Origin: Paenibacillus pasadenensis
GTDB taxonomy: Bacteria; Bacillota; Bacilli; Paenibacillales; Paenibacillaceae
DNA length: 64,000 nt
Assembly: GCF_023715725.1 (NCBI RefSeq)
Contig: NZ_JAMBOT010000001.1
Span: forward strand, 186,001 to 250,000
Reading direction: 5' to 3'
Shown here in pieces: positions 34,336 through 42,549 of this stretch; position 1 is the first letter of the stretch, and each line of letters begins with the position of its first letter. The notes beneath the pieces were generated by a model. The model saw only the letters and a program-made list of their open reading frames with translations. It searched no databases and was not told the origin of the DNA. The position numbers were made by a program, and so were the translations under genes.

Positions 34336-37092
34336 TCACGGAATGAGCCGCGATAGTACGAACAACAGGAGTGACAATCCGCAAGCAGCCAGCAGCAGCA
34401 TCCAATCGTTCCGGCTGAAGCGAAGCCGGAACGCCAGCGTTTTCGCTTTAGCGCCGTGTCCGAAGCCGCGGGCTTCAAGCGCATCCGCTACGGCATCCCC
34501 TATCCGCAGCAGCGACAGTAAAAACGGAATGGCAATGCTGGCCATCATACGCGGCGGAACTTTGCCGGGACGTGCCGGCAGCTTTCCGCGAGCCGCCGCT
34601 ATTCGTGCATACCGCTGCCACTCCATTGTAAGCATGGGCAGAAAGCGAAATAAGAGCGAGATGGCCAATGTAATTCGAACTACAGGAACGCCTAACCGGG
34701 CCAAAGGCGCAAGCAGCTGATCCGCCGCTCTCTGCATACGAAAAGGCGGAATTAGCGCAAGCATTGGCAAACCGAGCAGCATAATGGACAGCAAGCGCGC
34801 AAGAGCAAACGCTGCCGTCAGTGCCGGCTCTGCCTCAAACCCTAACGGGGCGAGCCGCAGACCGGCGATGCCAGCCAATATGAGTGTCAAAATGGCGTAG
34901 CCGCGGACTAACGCTGCGTAAGGCGTAACGAGCTTGCGGTGCGGCAGGATAATCAGCACTGCTGCCAGCAATGAAGTTAACACGCCAGTCCAGCTCTGCT
35001 GGGCCATCATCGCGGCGGAAACAAGCGCAAAGCCGCCGATCAGCGCGCGCGGATCGGGCAGAGCCTTCTCTGCTGCAGGAATAAAGGCTGTCTGCGCAGG
35101 TTCATTCACTGGTGCATGAACTAGAGCATTAGCTGGAGCATTGGCTGGAGCATTGGCTGGAGCATTGCCGTTCGGGGCTACTCTTTTTTGGCCGGGAGCT
35201 TCAGCTTCCCTGGACATGCTGTTTCGCTCAGGCAAATCCTCCTGCCAGGATGAATCCTTTTCAACGTTTTGTCGTCTGGATTCGGCTTTTGATCCAGCTG
35301 CAGCTGCGCGAGAGCTCAAAGCCTCGCTCGCAGCTGCGCCCGCCAACCGCGCAGCAAGCTCCTTCGGCGTATGCCACAGCGTGCCGCCAGCTCCTAACAA
35401 CTGAGCGGCAAAGAGCCTTTGCGGCGCGGATGCACCGCCGTCGCGGGCAAGCCGGCGGGCATATTCCGCCGCAGGCAGCGTTTTCCGGATGCGTCCGCCC
35501 TGCATAATGGCGACTTCGTCCGCAATCGGAAGCAGCGCCTCCAGACCGTGCACCGCCGCAACCACGCTGCGGCCAGCAGCCCGGTGCGACTGCAAAATAG
35601 CGCTCAGCCGTTCCAGACCGTCCGGGTCCAGACCTGCAGTCGGCTCGTCCAGCAAAAGCCAGGCAGGCTGGCAGGCGAGCACGCAGGCGAGCGCGAGCCG
35701 CCGCTGCTGGCCGCCGCTTAACGTCCAGGGATCTTGCTCCAGCAATGCTTCCGGCAATCCTGCAGCTTGAAATGCGTCAGCAATGCGGCGTTTATTGTCT
35801 TCCTGGCCCAGACGGTATGGCTTCAACGAGTAGTTCATTTCTTGCCGCACCGTCCGGCAAAACCACTGCGATTCGGACTGCTGCAGCGTCACGCCTAATT
35901 GAAGCAGCGTGTCCCGGACAGGCCGCTGCTGGTCCCATAAGGGCATGCTTCTGTAGTAAATGCTGCCCGCAGCCGGTTTGCGAAGTCCGGCCAGCGATTC
36001 CAAAAGCGTCGACTTGCCGGAGCCGTTGCTGCCGACAAGCAGCGTAATCGCTCCGGCGCGAAAACGGAGCCGTTGGCCGCTTTCAGCACTCCCTGCAGCC
36101 GCATCGGGGAGAAAATTCTCTGTGATAAGATCATCCTGCTGCGGTTGAACCGTATCCGTCTGATCGTTTTCATCACCGGATTCGGCCCCGCTGCTGTTAT
36201 CCCCAGCTTCCACATGAACGCTCTCCATGACGTTAAACACAGCCGCCAGCTCATGCGGAGCCAGTGGCCCAGATGGAGCTTGAACGCCAAGTTTACGCAA
36301 TTCATAGGCCGTTTCCACGATATATGGCAGCTTTAACCCCGCCTGCTCGCAATGCGAAAGAGTGTCTCCGTTTTTCTCCAGAAAACGCTTTGCATTGCCG
36401 TCAAAGATGACGGAGCCAGCCTGAATCGCTACCACCCGGTCACTCCGGCGCAGCTCCTCCAGCTTTTGAGTTGCCCAGATGATCGTCCGGCCTCCGTCAT
36501 GCAGCTCCCGGACGCGCGTCAGAACAAGTGCCGCAGAATCTGCGTCCAGCATAGAGGTTGCTTCGTCAAACAGCAGCATCGGCGCCCCCGCTGCAACGGC
36601 ACCGGCAATCGCAACAAGCTGTTTCTGTCCGCCGGATAGTCCGTCAACAGGTGCATGGGCCAGCTCCAATAGGCGGAAAGAATCAAGTGTCCGCTCCGCC
36701 AGCTGCTTAATAAGCCTTCCATCCACCCCTGCATACTCCAAGGTTAACACAACATCTTCCCATGGTGTCGTACCGGCGAGAGCCGCATCCGGGCGCTGCA
36801 GCACAACCGGGAACGGCTTCCGGTCATACGGAGCAGCGGCATGCCGCCGCAAACGCGGTCCGTCCAGAAACATTCCAAGTCCAGCCAGCTCGCGCAGCAG
36901 CGTCGATTTGCCGCTTCCGTTGAGCCCGGCAAGCACAACCCACTCTCCCTGCTCAATCTTCAGATCGGCCGGTCCAAATATGAGCCTCATCCCGTCTGCA
37001 CCTTCAGCCTCTACCCGATGCCCGATCATCTCCAGCAGCAGAGGGCTGTTTGGGACGGTTCCAGGTGCAGCTCCCTCTATATTTTCTTTCAT
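34336..37092 (-). CDS. Fused ECF transporter: two ATPase domains plus EcfT (CbiQ-like) membrane domain
   Basis: A 918-residue fusion of all energising parts of an energy-coupling-factor importer, normally three proteins. ATPase 1 (about 20-270) has Walker A GLNGSGKST (56-64), LSGGQ (152-156) and LLFDEA (173-178), but its H-loop reads ATQKLEE, with Gln in place of His. ATPase 2 (about 338-560) has GSNGSGKST (354-362), the EcfA-type LQQSESQWFCRTV, LSGGQ (458-462), LLLDEP and an intact VHG. After a linker with NAPA repeats comes the EcfT domain (about 655-918), with both AARGK and EARGFG coupling motifs. The ATG at 37092 follows GGAGG. The divergent neighbour is bioY. Confidence 0.92.
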   Translation of the reverse strand: MKENIEGAAPGTVPNSPLLLEMIGHRVEAEGADGMRLIFGPADLKIEQGEWVVLAGLNGSGKSTLLRELAGLGMFLDGPRLRRHAAAPYDRKPFPVVLQRPDAALAGTTPWEDVVLTLEYAGVDGRLIKQLAERTLDSFRLLELAHAPVDGLSGGQKQLVAIAGAVAAGAPMLLFDEATSMLDADSAALVLTRVRELHDGGRTIIWATQKLEELRRSDRVVAIQAGSVIFDGNAKRFLEKNGDTLSHCEQAGLKLPYIVETAYELRKLGVQAPSGPLAPHELAAVFNVMESVHVEAGDNSSGAESGDENDQTDTVQPQQDDLITENFLPDAAAGSAESGQRLRFRAGAITLLVGSNGSGKSTLLESLAGLRKPAAGSIYYRSMPLWDQQRPVRDTLLQLGVTLQQSESQWFCRTVRQEMNYSLKPYRLGQEDNKRRIADAFQAAGLPEALLEQDPWTLSGGQQRRLALACVLACQPAWLLLDEPTAGLDPDGLERLSAILQSHRAAGRSVVAAVHGLEALLPIADEVAIMQGGRIRKTLPAAEYARRLARDGGASAPQRLFAAQLLGAGGTLWHTPKELAARLAGAAASEALSSRAAAAGSKAESRRQNVEKDSSWQEDLPERNSMSREAEAPGQKRVAPNGNAPANAPANAPANALVHAPVNEPAQTAFIPAAEKALPDPRALIGGFALVSAAMMAQQSWTGVLTSLLAAVLIILPHRKLVTPYAALVRGYAILTLILAGIAGLRLAPLGFEAEPALTAAFALARLLSIMLLGLPMLALIPPFRMQRAADQLLAPLARLGVPVVRITLAISLLFRFLPMLTMEWQRYARIAAARGKLPARPGKVPPRMMASIAIPFLLSLLRIGDAVADALEARGFGHGAKAKTLAFRLRFSRNDWMLLLAACGLSLLLFVLSRLIP
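35111..35170. repeat. 12-bp tandem repeat in the linker of the ECF fusion gene
   Basis: Five degenerate copies of a 12-bp unit (best copy GGAGCATTGGCT) encode Asn-Ala-Pro-Ala repeats between the second ATPase and the membrane domain. The number of copies could change by slippage without breaking the frame. Confidence 0.75.
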
Positions 37093-37169
37093 TTCATCCT
37101 GCCTCCACATGCGGTACAGAAAAACTTGAAACCCGCTTCTCAAAGCTTTAGCTCTATGCTACAATCCGT

Positions 37170-37203
37170 TTGTTAACCAAATCTATCAGATTAAAGTTTA
37201 CAT
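37170..37203. promoter_or_regulatory. BirA-like operator upstream of bioY
   Basis: TTGTTAACC is followed after 16 bases by AGTTTACAT, matching the BirA box (TTGTTAACC N14-16 GGTTAACAA) perfectly in the left half and 6 of 9 in the right. It sits in the 144-bp gap between bioY and the ECF fusion, so biotin-BirA could control both. Confidence 0.65.
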
Positions 37204-37236
37204 ATCAATCTGCATATTTAAAGGAGAGAATTGTTG

Positions 37237-37854
37237 ATGTCGTCCATGTCCCCGCTGCGCAGAGTTGTATTTATCGCTTTGTTTGCAGCTCTGTTCGTGC
37301 TGTTCAGTGCCATCCAGATTCAGTTCGGCGTTTCCCCGGTGCCGTTTACCCTGCAAACGATGGCTGTTGCCCTGGCAGGAGCGTTTCTCGGCCCGAGAGA
37401 CGGCTTCCTCAGCATTCTGTTAGTATACGCGCTGGCTGCAACCGGCCTGCCGATGATTGACGGTAGAGGCGGGCTTGCTCTATTTGCGGGAGCAACAGCC
37501 GGATTTTTATGGATGTTCCCGATTTGCGCCTTTATTATCGGACTCATCGTGCCTAGAATATTGCAGACTATTGGCGCACGTAACAAAACGCTTGCTTTCC
37601 TGCTGGTTTTAACTGTAATGGAGGTTGTCGGCTCGCTGTTAACTTACGTAGGAGGAATCCCTTGGCTGATGCATGTCGCCGGCATGAGCTTTGAAAAAGC
37701 GATGGTTGTAGGCTGCTACCCTTATCTGCTTCCGGACCTGCTCAAAAATGTCGTTGTAGCCGCTGCGGCAATTGCTCTCCGCCCTTATCTGCCTTCCCTT
37801 CGTCTGCTGCGCCGCAAAGGCTCATCCGCTGAGCCCTATGCCCGCCAAGCTTGA
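37237..37854 (+). CDS. bioY: Biotin-binding S component of an ECF transporter (BioY)
   Basis: A 205-residue six-helix BioY protein with the family motif FGVSPVPFTLQTMAVALAGAF, GRGGLALFAGATAGFLWMFP, and GGIPWLM near helix 5. BioY binds biotin with high affinity and needs an ECF module for fast uptake; the fused module on the other strand is the obvious partner. The ATG at 37237 is 10 bases from AAGGAG; two TTG codons just upstream (37231, 37234) are also possible. A BirA-like box precedes it and a terminator follows. Confidence 0.94.
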   Translation: MSSMSPLRRVVFIALFAALFVLFSAIQIQFGVSPVPFTLQTMAVALAGAFLGPRDGFLSILLVYALAATGLPMIDGRGGLALFAGATAGFLWMFPICAFIIGLIVPRILQTIGARNKTLAFLLVLTVMEVVGSLLTYVGGIPWLMHVAGMSFEKAMVVGCYPYLLPDLLKNVVVAAAAIALRPYLPSLRLLRRKGSSAEPYARQA

Positions 37855-37876
37855 GCGCTTAATATTCACCACATGA

Positions 37877-37912
37877 AACAGCCGCGCAGATGCTCTGCGC
37901 GGCTGTTATTTT
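37877..37912. terminator. Bidirectional terminator between bioY and ricA
   Basis: A 13-bp perfect stem AACAGCCGCGCAG / CTGCGCGGCTGTT with a short loop, followed by TATTTT on the plus side. Confidence 0.88.
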
Positions 37913-37989
37913 GCATTCCGTTGGATGGCGGATTAGGCTGTCGACGCTGCGAACACTCGCAAGAGCGGGCAGCAATCCCTGTTACGCGT

Positions 37990-38487
37990 TTATTCGTCGC
38001 AGCTTTCCGGATCTTCCGGACGTGCGCCGTCAAGCGTAATTTTTTCAGCCACCGTATCCTGAATGATCGAAACGACCATTTGCAGCAGGTAGTTGATATC
38101 CGTCTGGCTTTGCTGAAATTGGCCAATAATCGGAATTCCGTCCAGCTCATTTTGCAGCTCGTCCATTTCCCCTTCGATTTTTTGCACCATGGAAGGGTTT
38201 TTGAACGTCTGTTCAAACGCAACGAGCTCTTTTTGTTTCTTCTTCAGCCCCGCCATTAGCGTCTGGACCCGGTCATTTCCTTTGATCTGCTGCTCAGCCT
38301 TGCGGAACTGCTGAACCTCGTCGGAGGAGTAGATCAGACCGGCCAGCTCGCGGGCTTTCTGCATAATGTCTTCGCGTACGAGCAGATCCCTTGTGTTGTA
38401 TACCTCTACCGGGCAATTCGGACCGTGGTCGTGAATGCTCGAATGTTTACCGTCCGCAGTCGGAGATGCGGTATGTTGTTCTGCCAT
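37990..38487 (-). CDS. ricA: RicA (YmcA) of the Ric/Y-complex
   Basis: A 165-residue YlbF/YmcA-family protein. RicA works with RicF and RicT to assist RNase Y and development. The conserved helical core is present (REDIMQKARELAGLI, FRKAEQQIKGNDRVQ, IPIIGQFQQSQTDINYLLQ). It is longer than B. subtilis YmcA because of an N-terminal tail with HDHGPNCP; a second Cys lies at the C-terminus (SCDE). The ATG at 38487 follows GGAG at 9 bases. It keeps its place at the end of the rny-ymdB-spoVS block. RNase Y, its functional partner, is 7 kb away in this window. Confidence 0.88.
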   Translation of the reverse strand: MAEQHTASPTADGKHSSIHDHGPNCPVEVYNTRDLLVREDIMQKARELAGLIYSSDEVQQFRKAEQQIKGNDRVQTLMAGLKKKQKELVAFEQTFKNPSMVQKIEGEMDELQNELDGIPIIGQFQQSQTDINYLLQMVVSIIQDTVAEKITLDGARPEDPESCDE

Positions 38488-38579
38488 TGCAATTCGCTCC
38501 TGTCTCATGCTTGGTATAGAACGACGCGGCTTGCGCCTATGCTTGTCTTACTAACACCTTATTATACCATTGCCTGAAC

Positions 38580-38612
38580 ATAAAAACGACTGCCCCGTAC
38601 AGGGCAGCCGCA
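38580..38612 (-). terminator. Terminator of the pduL gene
   Basis: Minus-strand stem CGGCTGCCC / GGGGCAGTCG with a short loop and TTTTTA, about 50 bp past the pduL stop. Confidence 0.8.
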
Positions 38613-38663
38613 TTGAATTTGCAGGAACCGGTATTCATACAGGTTATACTCGCATCCCTTGAA

Positions 38664-39236
38664 TTAACCGATAACCTCAGCCGTATCGCCATTTTTGACG
38701 CCGGAGGCATTGGCTTCGTCCGTGTCGATATGCATGTCGAGCGCAAAGCTTTCATGCACACGCGCAATAACATTTTCGAACACAAGCCCGCGCTCGCCGC
38801 CAACGCGGACTTTGAGCAGCTGCTGATCCTGAATGCCCCAGTTTGCCGCATCGCTTGTGTGGAAGTGAATGTGGCGCGCCGCCACGATTACGCCTTCCTC
38901 AATCGTCACCTCGCCAGCAGGACCGATGATCGTAATGCCGGCCGAACCGGCAATGTTGCCGGATTCGCGCACAGGAGCGTTAACGCCGATGGCAAAAGCA
39001 TCCGTGCGCGACACTTCCAGCTGGGTCGCTTTACGCGCCGGGCCGAGAATGCGAACTTTCGGGAAAGAGCCCTTAGGACCTTTTACCGCAACCGTTTCGT
39101 TAGCGGCATACTGGCCGGGCTGGGAAAGAGGTTTAAATTCGGTCAGCTGGTAGCCGGCTCCGAACAGAACCTCGATATGCTCTTGCGATAAATGAATATG
39201 GCGTGCGGAGACGCCAACAGGTACGAGTTTGGACAT
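38664..39236 (-). CDS. pduL: PduL-type phosphate acyltransferase
   Basis: A 190-residue phosphotransacylase that interconverts acyl-CoA and acyl phosphate. The family's metal-binding motifs are visible as SARHIHLS (10-17) and AARHIHFHTSDAA, with the PduL repeat fold throughout. No encapsulation peptide or microcompartment shell gene is seen, so it probably acts in the cytosol as a Pta-like enzyme on acetyl- or propionyl-CoA. The ATG at 39236 follows AGAAAGGAAG. The upstream kor genes make acyl-CoA from 2-oxoacids, so a joint acyl-CoA/acyl-phosphate role is plausible. Confidence 0.9.
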   Translation of the reverse strand: MSKLVPVGVSARHIHLSQEHIEVLFGAGYQLTEFKPLSQPGQYAANETVAVKGPKGSFPKVRILGPARKATQLEVSRTDAFAIGVNAPVRESGNIAGSAGITIIGPAGEVTIEEGVIVAARHIHFHTSDAANWGIQDQQLLKVRVGGERGLVFENVIARVHESFALDMHIDTDEANASGVKNGDTAEVIG

Positions 39237-39322
39237 GACAATTCTTCCTTTCTCCACTCTTGCTTTTCTCTCTGATGTACGCCTTGCAAGGCCAATTCGG
39301 CCGTGGAATTCGAACCGTTGAC

Positions 39323-39337
39323 TTGCCTCTCAGGCAA
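39323..39337 (-). other. Hairpin at the 5' end of the pduL leader
   Basis: A 6-bp perfect stem TTGCCT / AGGCAA with a 3-base loop lies immediately downstream of the predicted pduL promoter, at the start of a roughly 100-base leader. It could stabilise the mRNA 5' end. A second small stem (GGCC/GGCC) follows at about 39291-39304. Confidence 0.4.
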
Positions 39338-39342
39338 TACCG

Positions 39343-39372
39343 ATTATAACGAAAATTACCCCTCCATGTCTA
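39343..39372 (-). promoter_or_regulatory. Probable promoter of pduL
   Basis: Minus-strand TAGACA and a perfect TATAAT with an 18-base spacer, about 105 bp upstream of the start. Confidence 0.55.
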
Positions 39373-39393
39373 ATGGACACAAGGGATTTTAAC

Positions 39394-39413
39394 TTGTTCA
39401 CACTTTGGAACAA
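39394..39413. promoter_or_regulatory. Inverted repeat in the pduL/small-protein intergenic region
   Basis: TTGTTC and GAACAA with an 8-base spacer, in an AT-rich 300-bp gap between divergent genes. Operator-like, but the binding protein is unknown. Confidence 0.35.
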
Positions 39414-39540
39414 TTAATTGACTTGCCTATCTATATGTTAGACACTATTCTTATTCCAATAAATACCACACAATGAAATGGCTCAACCATTTTCTATTCG
39501 TGTAATGCTCTAACTTTAATCGATAAGGAGATTGTAGCGG

Positions 39541-39750
39541 ATGAGGGTTGTAGGCTTCTTGTTTGATCTGTTTGTATTCACTTGTATACTCATCATTCTT
39601 TTTTTCTTGCTTTGGCTATTCTATGCTCAATTTAATGTGCTTAACGGCACAATGAATGTCCTTCAAATGCTCTCCTTTGGCGTCATCGTCATGGCCTCTT
39701 TCGGAATTACCGCTGCTATGTCTGATTACAGAAGAAGAAAGTATAGATGA
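39541..39750 (+). CDS. Small two-helix membrane protein, unknown
   Basis: A 69-residue hydrophobic protein with two predicted membrane helices (about 7-29 and 42-60) and a basic tail DYRRRKYR that should face the cytoplasm. AAGGAG lies 11 bases before the ATG, and a strong terminator follows the stop. I do not recognise the family. It is the only plus-strand gene between bioY and the right end of the window and is more AT-rich than its neighbours, which may indicate recent acquisition. Confidence 0.6.
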   Translation: MRVVGFLFDLFVFTCILIILFFLLWLFYAQFNVLNGTMNVLQMLSFGVIVMASFGITAAMSDYRRRKYR

Positions 39751-39781
39751 TATAATCGGCTTTTCCTAATAGGCTAAAATA

Positions 39782-39838
39782 AAAAAACGTTTATCCGAAT
39801 CAATTCCACGATGGAATCTCTCGAATAAACGTTTTTCC
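39782..39838. terminator. Bidirectional terminator between the small membrane protein and korB
   Basis: Long stem AAAAACGTTTAT / ATAAACGTTTTT with additional pairing inside (TTCCA/TGGAA) and A/T runs on both sides. It separates convergent genes. Confidence 0.88.
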
Positions 39839-39889
39839 CATCGTTACGCCGTTAATCCACTTCGCAACGATGGAATATTAGTATAAAAA

Positions 39890-40762
39890 TTAAACAAAGT
39901 CCGCCGTGAGCTTCTCAAACTCCTCGCGGGACAGCTGAATGTCCTGGTTCGCGAGTCCTTGCTCCTTGAAGCCCGTTACGAGATTTTCGTACGAGCGGCG
40001 CTTCGTGTCCTGATAAACAAGGCCGGTGACGAGTCCGTTTGTCTCCATAATCTTTGTCATTGCCATCAAACGGTTCGACGGATCGTAACCTTCGCCAGCT
40101 TCGCCGTCGAGGTTAACGATGTTTTCCTTGAACCAGTCGTACGTATTGACCTTGTTGAAGGTAACGCAAGGGCTGAATACGTTGATGAGCGAGAAGCCAT
40201 CATGCTTGATGCCCGCTTCGATCAGAGCCGTCAGCTGCTTCAAGTCGCTGGAGAACGATTGAGCAACAAAAGTCGCGCCAGCCGACAGTGCGATTTCAAG
40301 CGGAGACAGTACAGATTCAATCGAGCCTTCCGGCGTTGATTTGGTCTTAAAGCCCTCGGCGCTGCGCGGCGACGTTTGGCCTTTGGTCAGGCCGTAGATC
40401 TGATTGTCCATAACGATGTACGTGACGTTCACGTTACGGCGAATCGCATGTACCGTATGGGCCATGCCGATTGCAAAGCCGTCTCCGTCGCCGCCGGACG
40501 CGATTACGGTCAGCTCGCGGTTTGCGAGCTTAACGCCTTGGGCGATTGGCAGAGCGCGGCCGTGAATGCCGTGCAGGCCATATGCATTAATGTAACCGGA
40601 AATCCGGCCGGAGCAGCCAATCCCGGAAATAACCGCGAGCTGTTCCGGCTCCAGACCGACGTTCGCTGAAGCGCGCTGAATCGCAGCCTGAATGGAGAAG
40701 TCACCGCAGCCAGGGCACCAGTTCGGTTTAACGTTGTTGCGGAAGTCTTTAAACGTTGCCAA
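39890..40762 (-). CDS. korB: 2-oxoacid:ferredoxin oxidoreductase, beta subunit
   Basis: A 290-residue thiamine-diphosphate subunit that, with the alpha/gamma subunit, oxidises a 2-oxoacid such as 2-oxoglutarate to its acyl-CoA and reduces ferredoxin. It has NWCPGCGDF near the N-terminus, GIGCSGRISGYIN, and the ThDP/Mg motif GGDGDGFAIG. The TTG start (40762) lies 14 bases inside the korA reading frame, with AAGGAG 10 bases upstream, so translation is coupled. Whether 2-oxoglutarate or pyruvate is used cannot be decided from sequence alone. Confidence 0.93.
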   Translation of the reverse strand: MATFKDFRNNVKPNWCPGCGDFSIQAAIQRASANVGLEPEQLAVISGIGCSGRISGYINAYGLHGIHGRALPIAQGVKLANRELTVIASGGDGDGFAIGMAHTVHAIRRNVNVTYIVMDNQIYGLTKGQTSPRSAEGFKTKSTPEGSIESVLSPLEIALSAGATFVAQSFSSDLKQLTALIEAGIKHDGFSLINVFSPCVTFNKVNTYDWFKENIVNLDGEAGEGYDPSNRLMAMTKIMETNGLVTGLVYQDTKRRSYENLVTGFKEQGLANQDIQLSREEFEKLTADFV

Positions 40763-42497
40763 CTTTGCTCAACTCCTTCGACGCTTCGTAAACTTCGGAC
40801 GGCAGGAACGGATTGCCATCGTATTTGAGCTGGCTGCGGATTTTGTCCGCGAAGCCGCAATGCAGTTTGATTTGTGCAGCCAGCTGGGCGGTCGCGTTGT
40901 TTTCGAGCACAACGACCGTTTCAGCCGCCTCCAGGTAAGGTACCAGCTGCTCTGTTGGGAACGGATGAATCTGGCGCACCAGAATGCGTCCTGTCGTAAT
41001 GCCATCCTGCTCTAAACGAACGCGGCCTTCATCGATCGTGCCCCCCGTGGAGCCCATGCCGATGATAAGCACTTGCGGACGCTCATGCGGCACATCAACA
41101 CGAATCGCTTCAGGAACAACCAGACTGCTCAGCTTGCCAAGCCGTTTGTCCATCATACGCTTGCGGTTCAACGAGTTCTCGGACGGACGTCCGGTCTCAT
41201 CATGCTCAACGCCGGTCACATGATGCAAACCGCCCTTGTCGCCCGGTATCGAACGCGGAGATACGCCGTCTTCCGTCAGCTCATAACGCTTGAACAGCAC
41301 ATTTTGCTCCAGCTCTGGCAGCTCGCGGGTCAGCTTGCCGCGGCGGATTTGGATGCGGTCATAATCCAGCGGCTCGCAGCTCTGCTTGCCAAGAGACAGC
41401 TGCAGGTCGGTCATAACGATAACCGGCACCTGGTATTCTTCGGCAATGTTAAACGCTTCAATCATATCGTAGAAGCAGTCCTCGATGCTCGCCGGAGCGA
41501 TAACAACCTTCGGAATCTCGCCATGCGTTCCGTAGATCATCGCGTTCAGGTCAGATTGCTCCTGCTTCGTCGGCAAACCGGTGGACGGTCCGCCACGCTG
41601 CGTATCAACGATAACGAGCGGCTGCTCCGTCATGCCGGCCAGGCCAATCGCTTCCATCATGAGAGACAGGCCCGGGCCTGCGGATGCGGTCATCGTCCGA
41701 ACGCCGGCATAGTTGGCGCCGATCGCCATCGTTACGGCAGCAATCTCATCCTCGGTTTGCACAACCGTACCGCCAAGCTTCGGCAGTTTTTTGATCAGAT
41801 ATTCCATAATCTCGGATGCCGGAGTAATCGGGTACGCGCTCATCAGACGGCAGCCTGCCGCTACCGTGCCGAGACCAATCGCTTCGTTGCCGATCATAAA
41901 CAGCTTTTGTGTTCCATCGGCGGGCTCCAGAGCAAATTCCTCCAGCGGTCCTCCCGCCTGCTCCAGAACAAATTCTGCTCCGCGTTTTACGGCTTCAACG
42001 TTTTTCTCCACAATAGCCGGGCCTTTGCGGCCAAATTCTTCCTCAACGGCGCGGTTGAATACTTCAAGCGGCAATCCCAGCAGCGCCCAAGAAGCGCCGG
42101 AAGCAACCATGTTTTTCATCAGTGACGTTCCCAGCTCTTCGGCAATGGAAGTGATTGGTACCGCGAACAGGCGAGCGTCGCTTCCTTCCGGCAGCGCCGG
42201 GTTGAACTTCGCGTCGGCGACGACTACGCCGCCCGGACGCAGCTCAGGCGCGTTAAGATCGATGCTCTCCTGATCAAATGCGACCAGAATGTCCAGATCA
42301 TCCGAAATCGCTCGGATCGGCTGCGTGCTGATGCGAATTTTGTTATTGGTATGGCCGCCTTTAATCCGGGAAGAGAAATGACGGTATCCGTATAAATAAT
42401 ATCCAAGACGGTTAAGGGCCGTAGAGAAAATGCGGTCGGTACTTTCGACGCCTTCACCCTGTTGACCTCCGATTTTCCAAGACAGCTGACTAATCAC
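40749..42497 (-). CDS. korA: 2-oxoacid:ferredoxin oxidoreductase, fused gamma-alpha subunit
   Basis: A 582-residue subunit with the gamma domain first (about 1-185; WKIGGQQGEGVESTDRIF, YRHFSSRIKGGHTN) and the alpha, pyrimidine-binding domain after (about 200-580; GLGTVAAGCRLMSAYPITPASE, GGPSTGLPTKQEQSDLN). This gamma-alpha fusion is the usual form in aerobic Bacilli. No separate ferredoxin-like delta subunit is seen. GTG at 42497 follows GGAG, and a promoter with near-consensus spacing is at 42550-42578. Confidence 0.93.
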   Translation of the reverse strand: MISQLSWKIGGQQGEGVESTDRIFSTALNRLGYYLYGYRHFSSRIKGGHTNNKIRISTQPIRAISDDLDILVAFDQESIDLNAPELRPGGVVVADAKFNPALPEGSDARLFAVPITSIAEELGTSLMKNMVASGASWALLGLPLEVFNRAVEEEFGRKGPAIVEKNVEAVKRGAEFVLEQAGGPLEEFALEPADGTQKLFMIGNEAIGLGTVAAGCRLMSAYPITPASEIMEYLIKKLPKLGGTVVQTEDEIAAVTMAIGANYAGVRTMTASAGPGLSLMMEAIGLAGMTEQPLVIVDTQRGGPSTGLPTKQEQSDLNAMIYGTHGEIPKVVIAPASIEDCFYDMIEAFNIAEEYQVPVIVMTDLQLSLGKQSCEPLDYDRIQIRRGKLTRELPELEQNVLFKRYELTEDGVSPRSIPGDKGGLHHVTGVEHDETGRPSENSLNRKRMMDKRLGKLSSLVVPEAIRVDVPHERPQVLIIGMGSTGGTIDEGRVRLEQDGITTGRILVRQIHPFPTEQLVPYLEAAETVVVLENNATAQLAAQIKLHCGFADKIRSQLKYDGNPFLPSEVYEASKELSKVGNV

Positions 42498-42549
42498 GAT
42501 AAGTCCAACTCCTCATCTGCTATGAGACCTGAATCACAATCTTTCATAA

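Noticed and set aside
35111-35170. Tandem repeats as a CRISPR-like array
   Set aside because: Units are 12 bp, contiguous, without spacers and within a coding frame; the 11-bp repeat at 60948 likewise lacks spacers.
38664-39236. PduL as a sign of a bacterial microcompartment
   Set aside because: No shell protein, aldehyde dehydrogenase or encapsulation peptide is seen.
39318-39340. CTGAGA motif suggesting a TPP riboswitch upstream of pduL
   Set aside because: Only the short hairpin loop matches; the rest of the THI-box core and a thiamine-related gene are missing.
41073-42125. 350-codon plus-strand frame opposite korA
   Set aside because: Fully antisense to a gene with conserved ThDP-enzyme motifs.
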